Assembly: GCF_003545815.1 (NCBI RefSeq)
Contig: NZ_PDUW01000001.1
Coordinates: 124,001 to 188,000 of the forward strand
Source of the DNA: Pusillimonas caeni
GTDB lineage: Bacteria; Pseudomonadota; Gammaproteobacteria; Burkholderiales; Burkholderiaceae_B
DNA: 64,000 nt
Direction: 5' to 3'
Made by a program: the position numbers and the translations under genes. Below, one piece after another: positions 29,201 through 38,894 of the stretch (positions are counted from its first letter, which is position 1; the number at the start of each line of letters is the position of its first letter). The notes under the pieces are model-generated. The model did not search any database. It saw only the letters and a program-made list of their open reading frames with translations, and was not told the origin of the DNA.

Positions 29201-29992
29201 GCCCCGGGCGTAGCCGGTAAGCCGGCTTGCACTGCTGCCCAGCGAAATCGAACCGCTGTTCGTCAGCTCGATCGCGCCGCCGTCGCCGCCTGCGCCGCCC
29301 ACCTGGTCGCCCACGACCCCATCGTTCTGGTCTCCGCCCGTTCCGCCGCCGCTTACCGCGCTGATGCCGAACATGGGTACATTGCTTCGGGTGCTGCCCG
29401 ACATCTTGTAAGGCTGCACCGTGCCGCTGATGGACAAATTGCCGCTGTTGGTAATGGTCAGCGTCTGGCCTTCCCCGCCGGCGCCCCCGCTGGACTTGTA
29501 GTTGTCGTTGTAGTCGTCGCCATTGCCGCCGATGGACGTCACGGCGATCAGGCTTTGAAAGTAGCCTGCGTTCGTCGTGCCCTCCAGCGCAATGCTGCCC
29601 CGATTCGAAAGGCTTATTGTCCCGCCCTTGCCCCCGGCGCCTTCGTCAACCCCCTTGCCGCCACGGCTGTACAGCATGAGCACCCCGGGCACATTGCCGG
29701 TTACCGGGTAGCTTAAACTGCTGCTGGCGTCGGCCGTCAGGGCTCCGGTCTCATTGTAGATAAAGCTTTCGCCGTCCTTGCCTTTCTTTTCGCTCGAGCT
29801 TCCGTCCTTGCCATCGGCGCCCTGGCACACTTGGTAAGCCAAGTGTGCGTCACCGCTCGTATTGCAGCTTGCGTGTGCGCTGTTGGCCGATGTCGCGGCA
29901 TACATGCCCAGGGCCGATATCACGGCCAGGCGCAAAATGTGTGGCCGGGGAAGTGCAACCGTTCCAGTGCGATGGTCAGTATGTGCTTTCAT
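23267..29992 (-). CDS. Giant glycine-rich repeat autotransporter (type V secretion)
   Basis: The 2241-residue protein has an extended signal peptide (MKAHTDHRTG through SANSAHA, about 41 residues). A long passenger domain carries about 19 copies of a repeat centred on AQSIGGGGGxGG spaced 40-120 residues apart, then a linker and a C-terminal beta-barrel (about the last 280 residues) ending in the aromatic LKMMYRF. The repeat fits a right-handed beta-helix with Gly turns, as in large surface adhesins. It should be displayed on the outer membrane; ligand and role are unknown. ATG 29992 is chosen over an upstream start because the signal peptide follows it. The coding strand is purine-poor on the plus side, giving long antisense open frames. 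Confidence 0.93.
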   Translation of the reverse strand: MKAHTDHRTGTVALPRPHILRLAVISALGMYAATSANSAHASCNTSGDAHLAYQVCQGADGKDGSSSEKKGKDGESFIYNETGALTADASSSLSYPVTGNVPGVLMLYSRGGKGVDEGAGGKGGTISLSNRGSIALEGTTNAGYFQSLIAVTSIGGNGDDYNDNYKSSGGAGGEGQTLTITNSGNLSISGTVQPYKMSGSTRSNVPMFGISAVSGGGTGGDQNDGVVGDQVGGAGGDGGAIELTNSGSISLGSSASRLTGYARGAGIHAESYGGMGGTDNGGAGDTGQVVVTNTGDIDIAWTAQDGTDVYGIHAISGAGDGRKSNDDSNPGGRGGFGGAVGVSSSSAISVDLSGTFTGEGAGIAALSRGGKGGEGPPQESTGGRGGIGNYVSVHLQGENSRISTRGNTLYGILAQSLGGQGGDGGNGAALAGQGGGAGLGGSASNVEVATDGGSSIDTTGHFSTGIMAQSIGGGGGTGGTFVSVLAGQAGNGGSGGDAGNVTVDAGGSIETGGDHAHGVLAQSIAGSGGAGGVDVSGVVALGGDGAGGGTAGGVSVHQSGDVSTAGYAAHGVLAQSIGGGGGASGSAIGALSVGGSAEGTTGSKGGSVTVSNRGGKIQTAGDASIGIMAQSIGGGGGSGGDSKGIIGVGGDGAAGGEGGRVVLQDLGTISTSGRFSPGVLAQSIGGGGGNGGDTFTASVGASLAIGGSGSGGGNGGSLCLGNAGACGEASPGPMYLTTHGDYSPGIVAQNIGGGGGNGGSATSATLESLVSLQLGGSGAKGGHAGTDGTAIHYTDLNIRTGGSHATGILAQSIGGGGGNGGDASRFDASVGLSSAVVLGGSGGAGGSGAKSRVVLNRSQIATGMDYKTADAGTYAPNDSFGILAQSIGGGGGNGGSASASNLVIAVPTGAETPPISFSFQTAVGGQGGDGGHACASGDASCVTEISLLEGTSVTTLGDGSHAAVAQSIGGGGGNGGDASVLSTGISYGDSISGKIGMALGGSAGNASHGGKVLVHLGTDSTQYVDLPSSIDLPLNLDDESSVLAPQSTIRTYGDFANGVLAQSVGGGGGNGGVGSSNSYSAGGMVEVDLNIGLGGLGGGGGNGGEVDVYLGPTYTIHTLGSGSRGILAQSIGGGGGTSQGGTMSMGASIEGLGGKLTLGVGQAGGSGGKGGYVKADIDGAIRTQGGDADGVLLQSIGGGGGLAGSIGADSSSNPILDRIGKARNTIARVADDGSQGYGFEVDIGGRGGTGGAGGQIDIDFGGKIATEGDWADGLVAQSIGGGGGAGGSSSASGSSKSAQINIAVGGAGGTAGNGGPVYAYFDGAHYNYIGTEGYNAYGVLLQSIGGGGGQGGDGSDMAHGDIYVGGGMGGGGGASGSGGDIRTSGTDSWLRVQTFGSDAPAFAAQSIGGGGGIGGAGNSDSASRSDDTHEVALSVGGHGGSGNHGGTIGLQLGISSSTQGDRAYGFLAQSIGGGGGVGTAGKAGNLASVGLGGRGGAGGDGGTVSLTFNPGSNIDTSGKGSHAVVAQSIGGGGGIAGDSSLNLGLGSDGWLVPAGESGGNGNGGSVSIKSQGSITTSGANAFGILAQSLGGGGGLGGNEAGVYAGSTGHGSGSGRGGGVHLEHRGAILASGSGANGIFAQSTGPDGGSAVGLSLYGKVQGGSDDGASVWIDDGNYNKFNIYEDGEVLRPESGVGLRYTGRGTTEAGYVLDVDLSGHGTIGGNILCQNASGSGAGGTDKPCRVESGGQTVMKEATLYQADIRNGGLLEIGRTGKFDTLTVEGDYEQKSTGVLRADMDFGGMRTDRMMVKGDANLDGGFDLAAISLLPRRELSVLDVEGALAGTLQAIDSPIFDFHMRRQGKSHRVSVKGADFNANGLDLEGNHQGVAQHLQYVWDQGGTLALGPLFAALNTAAKSGAGTYRERLTDLAPGAALAPAGQMAAGMVNFMGAMMSCPVMEGTGTLGREHDCLWGQISRRNTDHDGGNGSPGFSFDSTVLQFGGQWQYKPNWFVGGSMAYQDSSLKGDSGRVSGNGDSGYAGLVLKHQDGPWVYSGSIAGGYGSYRMNRGMEIIGYDRNVHSSPDVYSVGAKLRAARHFELAEKLYLKPYADLDAFYTRMPGYSESGGPLGLDVDSSDQFVVGLSPMLEFGGRVDFSDGTVMRPYAYAGASFLSKDAWTTSARLAGAPAGSASISTSLPGDNVVGRFGLGVQLNTGKGLDFRLQYDGEASSKVTSHAAQLKMMYRF

Positions 29993-30261
29993 GATCGACA
30001 GGCTTCTTTTTGCTTGGCCTGCCGCTTGCGAACCGCGCACACCGTGTGCGGGCTCCGGACGCCTTTCCGGTAAACGGGGCGCACGGCGACAGGCAATGTG
30101 GAGAATTCCCGTGCAGTCTGCCGCCCTACTTTTTATGAAACAAGATTTTTTCGATGAAACGGGCTATTTCTTCGATGAAATGACATCGAAAGGCAGCGTG
30201 CGTCAAAGCAGTACGTTCGCACCTCAACGCGATATCATGGCTTGTCCCGAAGAGAGAGCTC
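29993..30261. promoter_or_regulatory. Divergent region between autotransporter and repair glycosylase
   Basis: These 269 bases contain both promoters. A run of AT-rich sequence (TTTTTATGAAACAAGATT, about 30129-30146), followed by GATGAAAcgggc and GATGAAAtgacat repeats near 30154-30186, is the most AT-rich part. No factor site was assigned. Confidence 0.4.
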
Positions 30262-30678
30262 ATGACCCGAATCAATTGCGTGCCCGTGCAGGAACTGAGT
30301 GGACCGCATCTGGTTGCGGAGTATCGCGAATTGCCCAGGGTGTTCGCGCTGGCCCGGAAAGCCGCAGCACGCGGGCCATTCACGCAGCCCGATGCCTACA
30401 CACTCGGCAAAGGCCATCTGCTGTTTTTCTATACCCGGCTGGCCTACCTGGCCAGGCGGCATGCAGACTTGGTCAGGGAGATGAAGCGTCGAGGCTACAA
30501 GCCTTCATTTCAGGGAGTCGAGCGCCATCAGTTCCCCGATATACCGGACGCCTTCTGGAAGGACTGGGAGCCGTCAAAGGATGCGATAGAGTTGAATCGA
30601 CGGCGTATCGCCGAACGGACAAAGACGGAGGCCTTGCCGCCGCGCGACAGCTTTCAATCGGCCATGAAGGGGTCATGA
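30262..30678 (+). CDS. Pyrimidine-dimer DNA glycosylase (T4 endonuclease V family)
   Basis: The 138-residue protein is clearly related to phage T4 DenV. It opens MTRINCVPVQELSGPHLVAE, with Thr2 (whose amino group attacks the damaged base after Met removal) and R22, Glu23 and R26 in EYRELPRV at the positions known in T4. The following GKGHLLFFYTRLAYLARRH segment and the DIPDAFWKDW tail also match. It would excise UV-induced cyclobutane dimers and cut the abasic site. T4 DenV is the same length (138). It is a single gene between two unrelated minus-strand units; an origin by transfer from phage is possible. Confidence 0.88.
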   Translation: MTRINCVPVQELSGPHLVAEYRELPRVFALARKAAARGPFTQPDAYTLGKGHLLFFYTRLAYLARRHADLVREMKRRGYKPSFQGVERHQFPDIPDAFWKDWEPSKDAIELNRRRIAERTKTEALPPRDSFQSAMKGS

Positions 30679-30836
30679 AGCCGATATCAGCGGGTGGAGA
30701 TCGTGATTGCCAGCGGCAATACCGTAAGCGAGGCGGTAGCCCGCAAGTACGGGGCGCAGCTTGAATGCCTTGCGCTAAATCGCCTGCTGCTGCATGGGAG
30801 CCGTGCCCGCCTTGGTCTTTCAATCGTTCCGTAGGC
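30679..30836. other. Intergenic, convergent; possible transposase-like trace
   Basis: These 158 bases lie between convergent genes. A plus-strand frame from about 30700 reads VEIVIASGNTVSEAVARKYG, which loosely recalls the HTH of IS3-type OrfA proteins but then runs out. No functional gene is supported. Confidence 0.3.
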
Positions 30837-31889
30837 CTACGCGGCAATGGCCCGGGCGAGCTTCTGAATGGAGAGCGGCGCGCAGCCTTCGGCATCGTTG
30901 CTGATAGTCACGTAGGCCGGCTGTCCCGTGCCCGTGATGCCGCGGATGGTGCGCACAAGCACGGCGCACGTGTGCGGATCTTCGCTGAGTATGGCATTGA
31001 ACGGAGCGTGCTTCCGCTGCGCGTCGGCGTAGCCGTAGGCGCCGAAGATGCGATTCAGGTTCCATCGGCATACCAGCGGGCCCGGCCATAGCGCGCGCAG
31101 CATGGGCAGCTGCGCCTCGATCGGCGGCATCTTGCCATGCAAGCCCAGGCAGAAGGTGGCGCCATGCGCCTTGAGTGTGTCGACCAGCGCCTGGCACAGT
31201 AGTTCGGGATCACGGACTTCCACCGCGACGATCACGGCGGCGTGCGCGTACAAGGCTTGCCGGACGGCCGCCAGCATGCGGCCCAGCTTGTCCAGCAGCG
31301 ACGCGGGGTGGCTGAGCAAGCCCCAGGGCAGCGGGCTCAGTTGAAATACGAGAACGCCGAGCTTGGCGCCCAAGCCTTCGAGCGTCGGCTGCACAAAGTG
31401 TTCGATGGCCAGTTGCGGATCGAGAAAGCCCGGGTTGGGCTCGCGCGCCTTGCCTTCGTCGCCACGCACCTGGGCGTCGGTGATGCTGGCCGGACATTTG
31501 ACGACGAAACGGAAGTCGTCATCGACCTGGCCCGCATAAGCGGCATATTGGCTTACCGTCAGCGGACGCCAGAAGCTGCGGTCCACGCAAACCGTACGCA
31601 GCAGCGGATGCCGATGGTAGGCCTCGAGGCCGTGCTTCGACAGCGTGCTGGAATCGTATTCGCCGTCCCAGACGAGACCTTCCCAGCCCGGGTAGGACCA
31701 GGTAGAGACACCGAACCGCAACTGAGTTGGAAGCTGCTGCGCCAGCTCGCTCCAGGCCTCCCCGGCGGAAGCGGGATGCACTTTGGCCGTGCCTTGGCTG
31801 GCAGAGCGGGACGAATGCGCATTGGCCTCGGGCTTGCCCGGAGGCTGGGGCGCAGCATCTCCGAAAAGATCGACTTGCATGCTAGTCAT
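30837..31889 (-). CDS. DUF72 family protein (YecE-like)
   Basis: The 350-residue protein shows the DUF72 TIM-barrel-like pattern: RFGVSTWSYPGWEGLVW near residue 58, HPLLRTVCVDRSFWRPL, FRFVVKCPASIT near residue 130, and a C-terminal TISNDAEGCAPLSIQKLA. The function of the family is unknown. An N-terminal 45-residue extension is low complexity. The start ATG overlaps the MFS stop by 4 bases (ATGA); an internal ATG three codons on (MQVDLFGD) is equally possible. It is co-transcribed with the MFS gene. Confidence 0.85.
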   Translation of the reverse strand: MTSMQVDLFGDAAPQPPGKPEANAHSSRSASQGTAKVHPASAGEAWSELAQQLPTQLRFGVSTWSYPGWEGLVWDGEYDSSTLSKHGLEAYHRHPLLRTVCVDRSFWRPLTVSQYAAYAGQVDDDFRFVVKCPASITDAQVRGDEGKAREPNPGFLDPQLAIEHFVQPTLEGLGAKLGVLVFQLSPLPWGLLSHPASLLDKLGRMLAAVRQALYAHAAVIVAVEVRDPELLCQALVDTLKAHGATFCLGLHGKMPPIEAQLPMLRALWPGPLVCRWNLNRIFGAYGYADAQRKHAPFNAILSEDPHTCAVLVRTIRGITGTGQPAYVTISNDAEGCAPLSIQKLARAIAA

Positions 31890-33112
31890 ACTGGCCGCGA
31901 GGGAGACTCACCGGCCCCAAGCGGCGCCGCCAGGCCGGGCATGAAGCGCCAGGCGATCAGCCACCCCAGCGCCTGCACTGCGATCAGCGTGGTCACGGTA
32001 GCGTGCCATCCCCCCAGCGTATAGGCGATACCGCCGCCCCAGGCGCCCGCGAAACCGCCGCAGTAGTACGCCCCATAGTACAAGCCGCTGGCCAGAGAGC
32101 GGCCACTTGTCACCCGATGGGCGATGAAGCTCATCGTGGCGGACTGGGTCACGAACACACCGCAGGCCGCCACGGCCAGCGCCAGCACGATCATCCAGGC
32201 CGGCGTCGCCAGCGTGCCCAGCACGCCCAATGCCGACACGATCACGGCCGCCAGCACCGTGCGGCGTGCCCCGATGCGCGGGATCACCTGCCCCGCCAGC
32301 GGCGTGACCACCACTCCCAGCAGGTAGACGCTGAAGATATTGGCGAGATGGCCTGAATTGAAATGATAGGGCTCCGCCGCCAGGCGCAGGTTGATGAAGG
32401 TGAACAGCCCGACCAGCGCAAACAGCACCGTAAAGCCCAGCGAGCAGGCCACGTGCAGGGCCGGGTTGCGCACCAGACGGCCCAGCGTCGCCAGGCTGTC
32501 GGCAACCCGCTTATTGGCCACAAAATGACGCGAGGGCGGCAGCCCGCGCCACACCAGCCAGGCGCCCACCAGATTGATCACCGCCATCACGCCAAAGGCC
32601 GTGCGCCAGGAGATGAACTCGGCCAGGTGTCCCATCAGGAAGCGGCCCATGAACCCGCCCAGCACAGAGCCGGTCACATATCCCGTGATCAGCCGCACCA
32701 TCGCGGCGCCACGGAATTCTTCGCCGACATAGGCGATGGCCACCACCGACACGCCCGGCACGGCCAAGCCCTGCAGGAACCGCAGTACCAGCAGCCCGTG
32801 CACCGACTGCACTTGCGTCATCAATGCGGTGGGTATGGCCAGCGCAAATACCGACAGGACGATCAACCATTTGCGCCCCAAAGCGTCGGACAGCATTCCG
32901 ATGAAGGGCGAGATCAGCGCCACCGCCAGCACCGTCATCCCCACGGCGTTACCGACCTCTACCACGGAAGCGTTCAGGTCGCGCTGCAATTCGGGCAGGA
33001 TCGACTGCACCGAATACACCTGGATGAAGGCAAACACGCCCAATAGCGCCACTGTCAGCAACAGGGGCACGCTCAAGCGATAAAAATCGTCGGAATCAGG
33101 AGAAGAAGGCAT
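31886..33112 (-). CDS. MFS transporter
   Basis: The 408-residue protein is predicted to have 12 membrane helices, with the MFS motif A variant GMLSDALGRKWLIVLSV after helix 2 (about residues 72-90). It resembles the YnfM/drug-proton antiporter-like branch. The substrate is unknown. It is followed by a DUF72 gene with a 4-base overlap. A short perfect palindrome lies just before its start, a possible operator. It is divergent from an MBL-fold gene 165 bases away. Confidence 0.88.
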   Translation of the reverse strand: MPSSPDSDDFYRLSVPLLLTVALLGVFAFIQVYSVQSILPELQRDLNASVVEVGNAVGMTVLAVALISPFIGMLSDALGRKWLIVLSVFALAIPTALMTQVQSVHGLLVLRFLQGLAVPGVSVVAIAYVGEEFRGAAMVRLITGYVTGSVLGGFMGRFLMGHLAEFISWRTAFGVMAVINLVGAWLVWRGLPPSRHFVANKRVADSLATLGRLVRNPALHVACSLGFTVLFALVGLFTFINLRLAAEPYHFNSGHLANIFSVYLLGVVVTPLAGQVIPRIGARRTVLAAVIVSALGVLGTLATPAWMIVLALAVAACGVFVTQSATMSFIAHRVTSGRSLASGLYYGAYYCGGFAGAWGGGIAYTLGGWHATVTTLIAVQALGWLIAWRFMPGLAAPLGAGESPSRPV

Positions 33113-33118
33113 AAATGC

Positions 33119-33145
33119 AGATCACCGCACTGCATGCGGTGATCT
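33119..33145. promoter_or_regulatory. Palindrome upstream of the MFS gene, operator candidate
   Basis: AGATCACCGCA (33119-33129) and TGCGGTGATCT (33135-33145) form an exact 11-base inverted repeat with a 5-base centre, seven bases before the MFS start codon. Position and symmetry suit a repressor site overlapping the ribosome site, or a hairpin in the leader. No regulator gene is adjacent. Confidence 0.5.
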
Positions 33146-33277
33146 ATGAAGACGGCGCGGAAGCATGCTCTAGATCTTAGATCATTGATGACAAATTTAT
33201 AGCACTTTTTCTTCCCTTCACCAGGCGCCATACTGTGCTTATCGAAGTTATCAACCATTCTGCACGGGAGGAATGTG

Positions 33278-33931
33278 ATGAAACAGATACAGCCGGACAT
33301 CTGGGAAACCGAAGTCGAAAACCCTGCCGCGGGCCTCTATACCCATGCCTATCTGCTGCTGCGCGACGATGGCAATGTCCTGTTCTACAACACGAGCCAC
33401 ATCGATGAAATCGAGCGCATGGCTGCTCTGGGTGGCGTGGCCCGCCAGTACCTCAGCCATCGTGACGAATTGGGCGATAGTCTGAACACGGTGGCGGAGC
33501 GCTTCGGCGCAGACCTCGGCGGGCATGTCCGCGAACTGGAGGAATTCTCCAGGTTCCGCCGTCCAACCATCCTGTTCGAGCGGCGCGAAATGCACCTGGG
33601 CAACATCGAGGTCATCCCGACGCCCGGACACAGCCCCGGAAGCACCTGCTTCTACGTGAGCCCGCCCCACGGCAAGCGCTATCTGTTCACCGGGGATACC
33701 TTGTGGTTCAGCGGGAACAAGGTGCTGGAGGCGGCCTTCCTCGGCAATAGCGATTTCGATGCCTATGTAAAAAGCCTGGAAACGCTGCGGACGCTGGAGC
33801 CCGATTTCGTGATTTCCAGCGCCACCGGAGGACATGGCGGATACAGCGACATTGCGCCGGGCGAGTGGCCGGGCCTTGTCGATCATGCGCTGGAACGCTT
33901 GATGGCCAGGCAGAGCAACATTGGCGGCTGA
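33278..33931 (+). CDS. MBL-fold metallo-hydrolase
   Basis: The 217-residue protein has the metallo-beta-lactamase fold motifs in reduced form: YLSHRDELGDS near residue 70 (the metal-binding loop), TPGHSPGST near 115, FTGDTLWF near 135 and a late ATGGHGG. These suggest a glyoxalase II-like hydrolase of unknown substrate. The first metal motif is H-x-D-E-x-G-D rather than HxHxDH, so the metal site may be altered. A strong GGAGGAA site at 33267 decides ATG 33278 over a GTG one codon before. A bidirectional terminator follows. Confidence 0.82.
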   Translation: MKQIQPDIWETEVENPAAGLYTHAYLLLRDDGNVLFYNTSHIDEIERMAALGGVARQYLSHRDELGDSLNTVAERFGADLGGHVRELEEFSRFRRPTILFERREMHLGNIEVIPTPGHSPGSTCFYVSPPHGKRYLFTGDTLWFSGNKVLEAAFLGNSDFDAYVKSLETLRTLEPDFVISSATGGHGGYSDIAPGEWPGLVDHALERLMARQSNIGG

Positions 33932-33938
33932 GCTACAA

Positions 33939-33964
33939 AAGGCCCAGACCGAAGCCTGGGCCTT
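33939..33964. terminator. Bidirectional terminator (MBL gene / tRNA-Gly)
   Basis: AAGGCCCAG (33939-33947) pairs with CTGGGCCTT (33956-33964). On the minus strand the stem is followed by TTTTG, a good stop for the tRNA-Gly transcript; on the plus strand it follows the MBL-fold gene by 7 bases. Confidence 0.75.
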
Positions 33965-33974
33965 GCTTGGATTC

Positions 33975-34048
33975 TGGAGCGAGCGATGGGAATCGAACCC
34001 ACGACGAAAGCTTGGGAAGCTTTAGTTTTACCATTAAACTACGCTCGC
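33975..34048 (-). tRNA. tRNA-Gly(CCC)
   Basis: Read on the minus strand it begins GCGAGCG, pairs with CGCTCGC, and ends in an encoded CCA. The anticodon loop TTCCCAA, between AAAGC and GCTTT, gives anticodon CCC. The T-loop TTCGATT is present. It is 74 bases including CCA, as for other Gly(CCC) tRNAs. Its terminator lies at 33939-33964. Confidence 0.95.
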
Positions 34049-34147
34049 ATCGGCTGATGCGCGAGGAAAGAATTGTATGCCTGTTTCCCGCCCCCGCGCA
34101 AACGGCCCGGGCGTCGTCCAGGCCGCCAAATGGCTACAATTCATCCT

Positions 34148-35831
<1,684 letters not shown>

Positions 35832-35907
35832 AAAATCGCCGGCCGTCCCCATCTCTATATATTGAACATCCATTCGTGCCGCGAGGCCGTTGATTCCGGA
35901 GGACTCC

Positions 35908-36108
35908 ATGAACATCACTCTGAACGGCAAGCCCCACGCGCTGAACCAGGACCGCAGCGTGGCCGACCTGGTGCGCAGCCTGGGCTACGAGGGCAAGCGC
36001 ATTGCGGTGGAACGCAATGGCGACATCGTTCCCAAGAGCCAGCACGCGCACACGGCGCTGGCCAATGACGACGTCGTAGAAATCGTCGTCGCCGTGGGCG
36101 GCGGCTAA
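35908..36108 (+). CDS. thiS: Sulfur carrier protein ThiS
   Basis: The 66-residue beta-grasp ubiquitin-like protein ends in the Gly-Gly (VAVGGG) that is adenylated and thiocarboxylated to donate sulfur to the thiazole of thiamine. It starts MNITLNGKPHAL. The ribosome site TCCGGAGG near 35896 decides ATG 35908. No thiG or thiE lies immediately downstream in this window; the next gene, ffh, is convergent. ThiS alone here is unusual compared with thiSG operons, and the partner genes must lie elsewhere. Confidence 0.9.
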   Translation: MNITLNGKPHALNQDRSVADLVRSLGYEGKRIAVERNGDIVPKSQHAHTALANDDVVEIVVAVGGG

Positions 36109-36128
36109 AAGGGCTCAAGCGATGAAAA

Positions 36129-36150
36129 ACGGCCGACAAAAGTCGGCCGT
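36129..36150 (-). terminator. Intrinsic terminator of ffh
   Basis: ACGGCCGAC (36129-36137) pairs with GTCGGCCGT (36142-36150) around an AAAA loop. On the minus strand the stem is followed by TTTTTC, a classic Rho-independent stop, 25 bases after the ffh stop. It may also serve thiS in the other direction. Confidence 0.85.
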
Positions 36151-36174
36151 GAAAGTCAAAGACGGGCCAGGCAC

Positions 36175-37602
<1,428 letters not shown>

Positions 37603-37726
37603 GGCAATCTTTCGCTTAAACTAGCTGGTCGAAATAACCGAAATAAGAAACGGTTACGCTAACGCACTAAAATACGGGGGCAACCTGGCATTATGCCTCA
37701 ACGCCCCTTCGGGATTTAACGGATCT

Positions 37727-38572
37727 ATGTCTGCTGGCATTGTATTTCACTCGCTCGCCGCGCTGGCTTATGGCCTGTTGGCCGTCTCGCTGTGGCAGCC
37801 GCTGAAGGGCGGAGATCCGCAGACCAAGGTGGGAAGCGTGCGGCGCAGCTGCCTGCTGGGCGCCATCGTGCTGCACGGCGCGGGGCTGTACATGGCCATT
37901 TTGCAAAGCGCCAGCCATCTGTACCTGGGCTGGGCCCTGGCCCTGTCGGCCGCACTGTGGCTGGGCATGATCGTATTCTGGCTCGAGAGCCTGGTCATGC
38001 GCATCGATGGGCTATTGCTGATTTTACTCCCGGCCGCGGCCCTCGTCAGCGCCGTGGCCGCTGTGTTTCACCACGGCCATCTGGTCAGCAACGCGGCCGA
38101 CGAATGGCTGCGCATCCACCTGCTGATCGCCCTTACCGCGTATGGCCTGACCACCGTCGCCGCCCTGCAGTCCTTGCTGATGGCCGCGCTCGACCGCTAC
38201 CTGCATCGGCCGGTCGAGCAGGCGGGCGAACGCGGGTCGCTCAGCCGCGCGCTCGACGCCATTCCCCCGCTGCTGGTGCAGGAACGCCTGCTGTTCCGCC
38301 TGATCTGGATCAGTTTCTCCATTTTGACGCTTACCGTCATTTCAGGCGCCATCGTGTCGCAGCGGCTGACCGGCGTGCTGTTTCCGCTGGACCATAAAAC
38401 CATCTTCACTTTGCTGTCGTGGCTGACCTTCGCCGTCCTGCTCGTCGGGCGCCACCTGCGCGGCTGGCGCGGCCGGCAGGCCCTGCGCTGGACGCTGGCG
38501 GGCTTCGCCTTCGTGCTGCTTTCATACAGCGGCAGCCGCTTCGTCATCGACGTCATTCTGCACCGAGGATAA
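37727..38572 (+). CDS. CcsA/YpjD-like inner-membrane protein (cytochrome c assembly family)
   Basis: The 281-residue polytopic membrane protein has eight predicted helices and belongs to the CcsA/CcmF-C assembly superfamily. The family's WWD-like region is absent or weak, as in the YpjD branch that sits beside ffh in many proteobacteria. The function of this branch is not settled; a role in heme or cytochrome handling is inferred from the family. A small protein gene follows after one base (its GTG start begins at 38574), so the two are co-translated. Confidence 0.82.
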   Translation: MSAGIVFHSLAALAYGLLAVSLWQPLKGGDPQTKVGSVRRSCLLGAIVLHGAGLYMAILQSASHLYLGWALALSAALWLGMIVFWLESLVMRIDGLLLILLPAAALVSAVAAVFHHGHLVSNAADEWLRIHLLIALTAYGLTTVAALQSLLMAALDRYLHRPVEQAGERGSLSRALDAIPPLLVQERLLFRLIWISFSILTLTVISGAIVSQRLTGVLFPLDHKTIFTLLSWLTFAVLLVGRHLRGWRGRQALRWTLAGFAFVLLSYSGSRFVIDVILHRG

Positions 38573-38573
38573 T

Positions 38574-38837
38574 GTGGGAAAACTCATTTTCTGGGCCATC
38601 GTCATCCTGGCCGTATTGCTGGTGGCGCGCATCCTGGCGCGCCAGCACGACAAGCAGGCCTCCGCGCCGCGCGCCGACTCCCTGCCGCGCCGGGGCGCCG
38701 CGCCTCCGGTCGACCAGCCCGAATCCATGGTGCGCTGCGCGCACTGCGGCATCCACATGCCCCGCTCCGAGGCTTTGCTGATCAACGGCGAAACCTGGTG
38801 CAGCAGCGAGCACGCCAAATTGGGGCAGCGGCGCTGA
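38574..38837 (+). CDS. PP0621-like small membrane protein with zinc ribbon
   Basis: The 87-residue protein has one N-terminal membrane helix (about 4-21), a low-complexity Arg/Pro linker and a C-terminal zinc-ribbon-like segment MVRCAHCGIHMPRSEALL followed by ETWCSSEHAK, so four candidate metal ligands (C-x2-C and C/H). Proteins of this kind occur beside ccsA-like and ampD genes in betaproteobacteria; the function is unknown. GTG 38574 is the start (MGKLIF), one base after the upstream stop. Confidence 0.78.
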   Translation: MGKLIFWAIVILAVLLVARILARQHDKQASAPRADSLPRRGAAPPVDQPESMVRCAHCGIHMPRSEALLINGETWCSSEHAKLGQRR

Positions 38838-38894
38838 CGTCCCGTATCGCGGCCGAAATTTCCCGCACAGCGCGAGCCCGAGGAAACGCAGACC

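Noticed and set aside
23261-29716. Several plus-strand frames opposite the autotransporter
   Set aside because: They are mirror images of the Gly-rich repeats (Pro/Pro/Ala text such as PPPPPMDCA) with no independent signals.
35832-35907. Possible TPP riboswitch before thiS
   Set aside because: The gap is only 76 bases and lacks the conserved CUGAGA and related segments.
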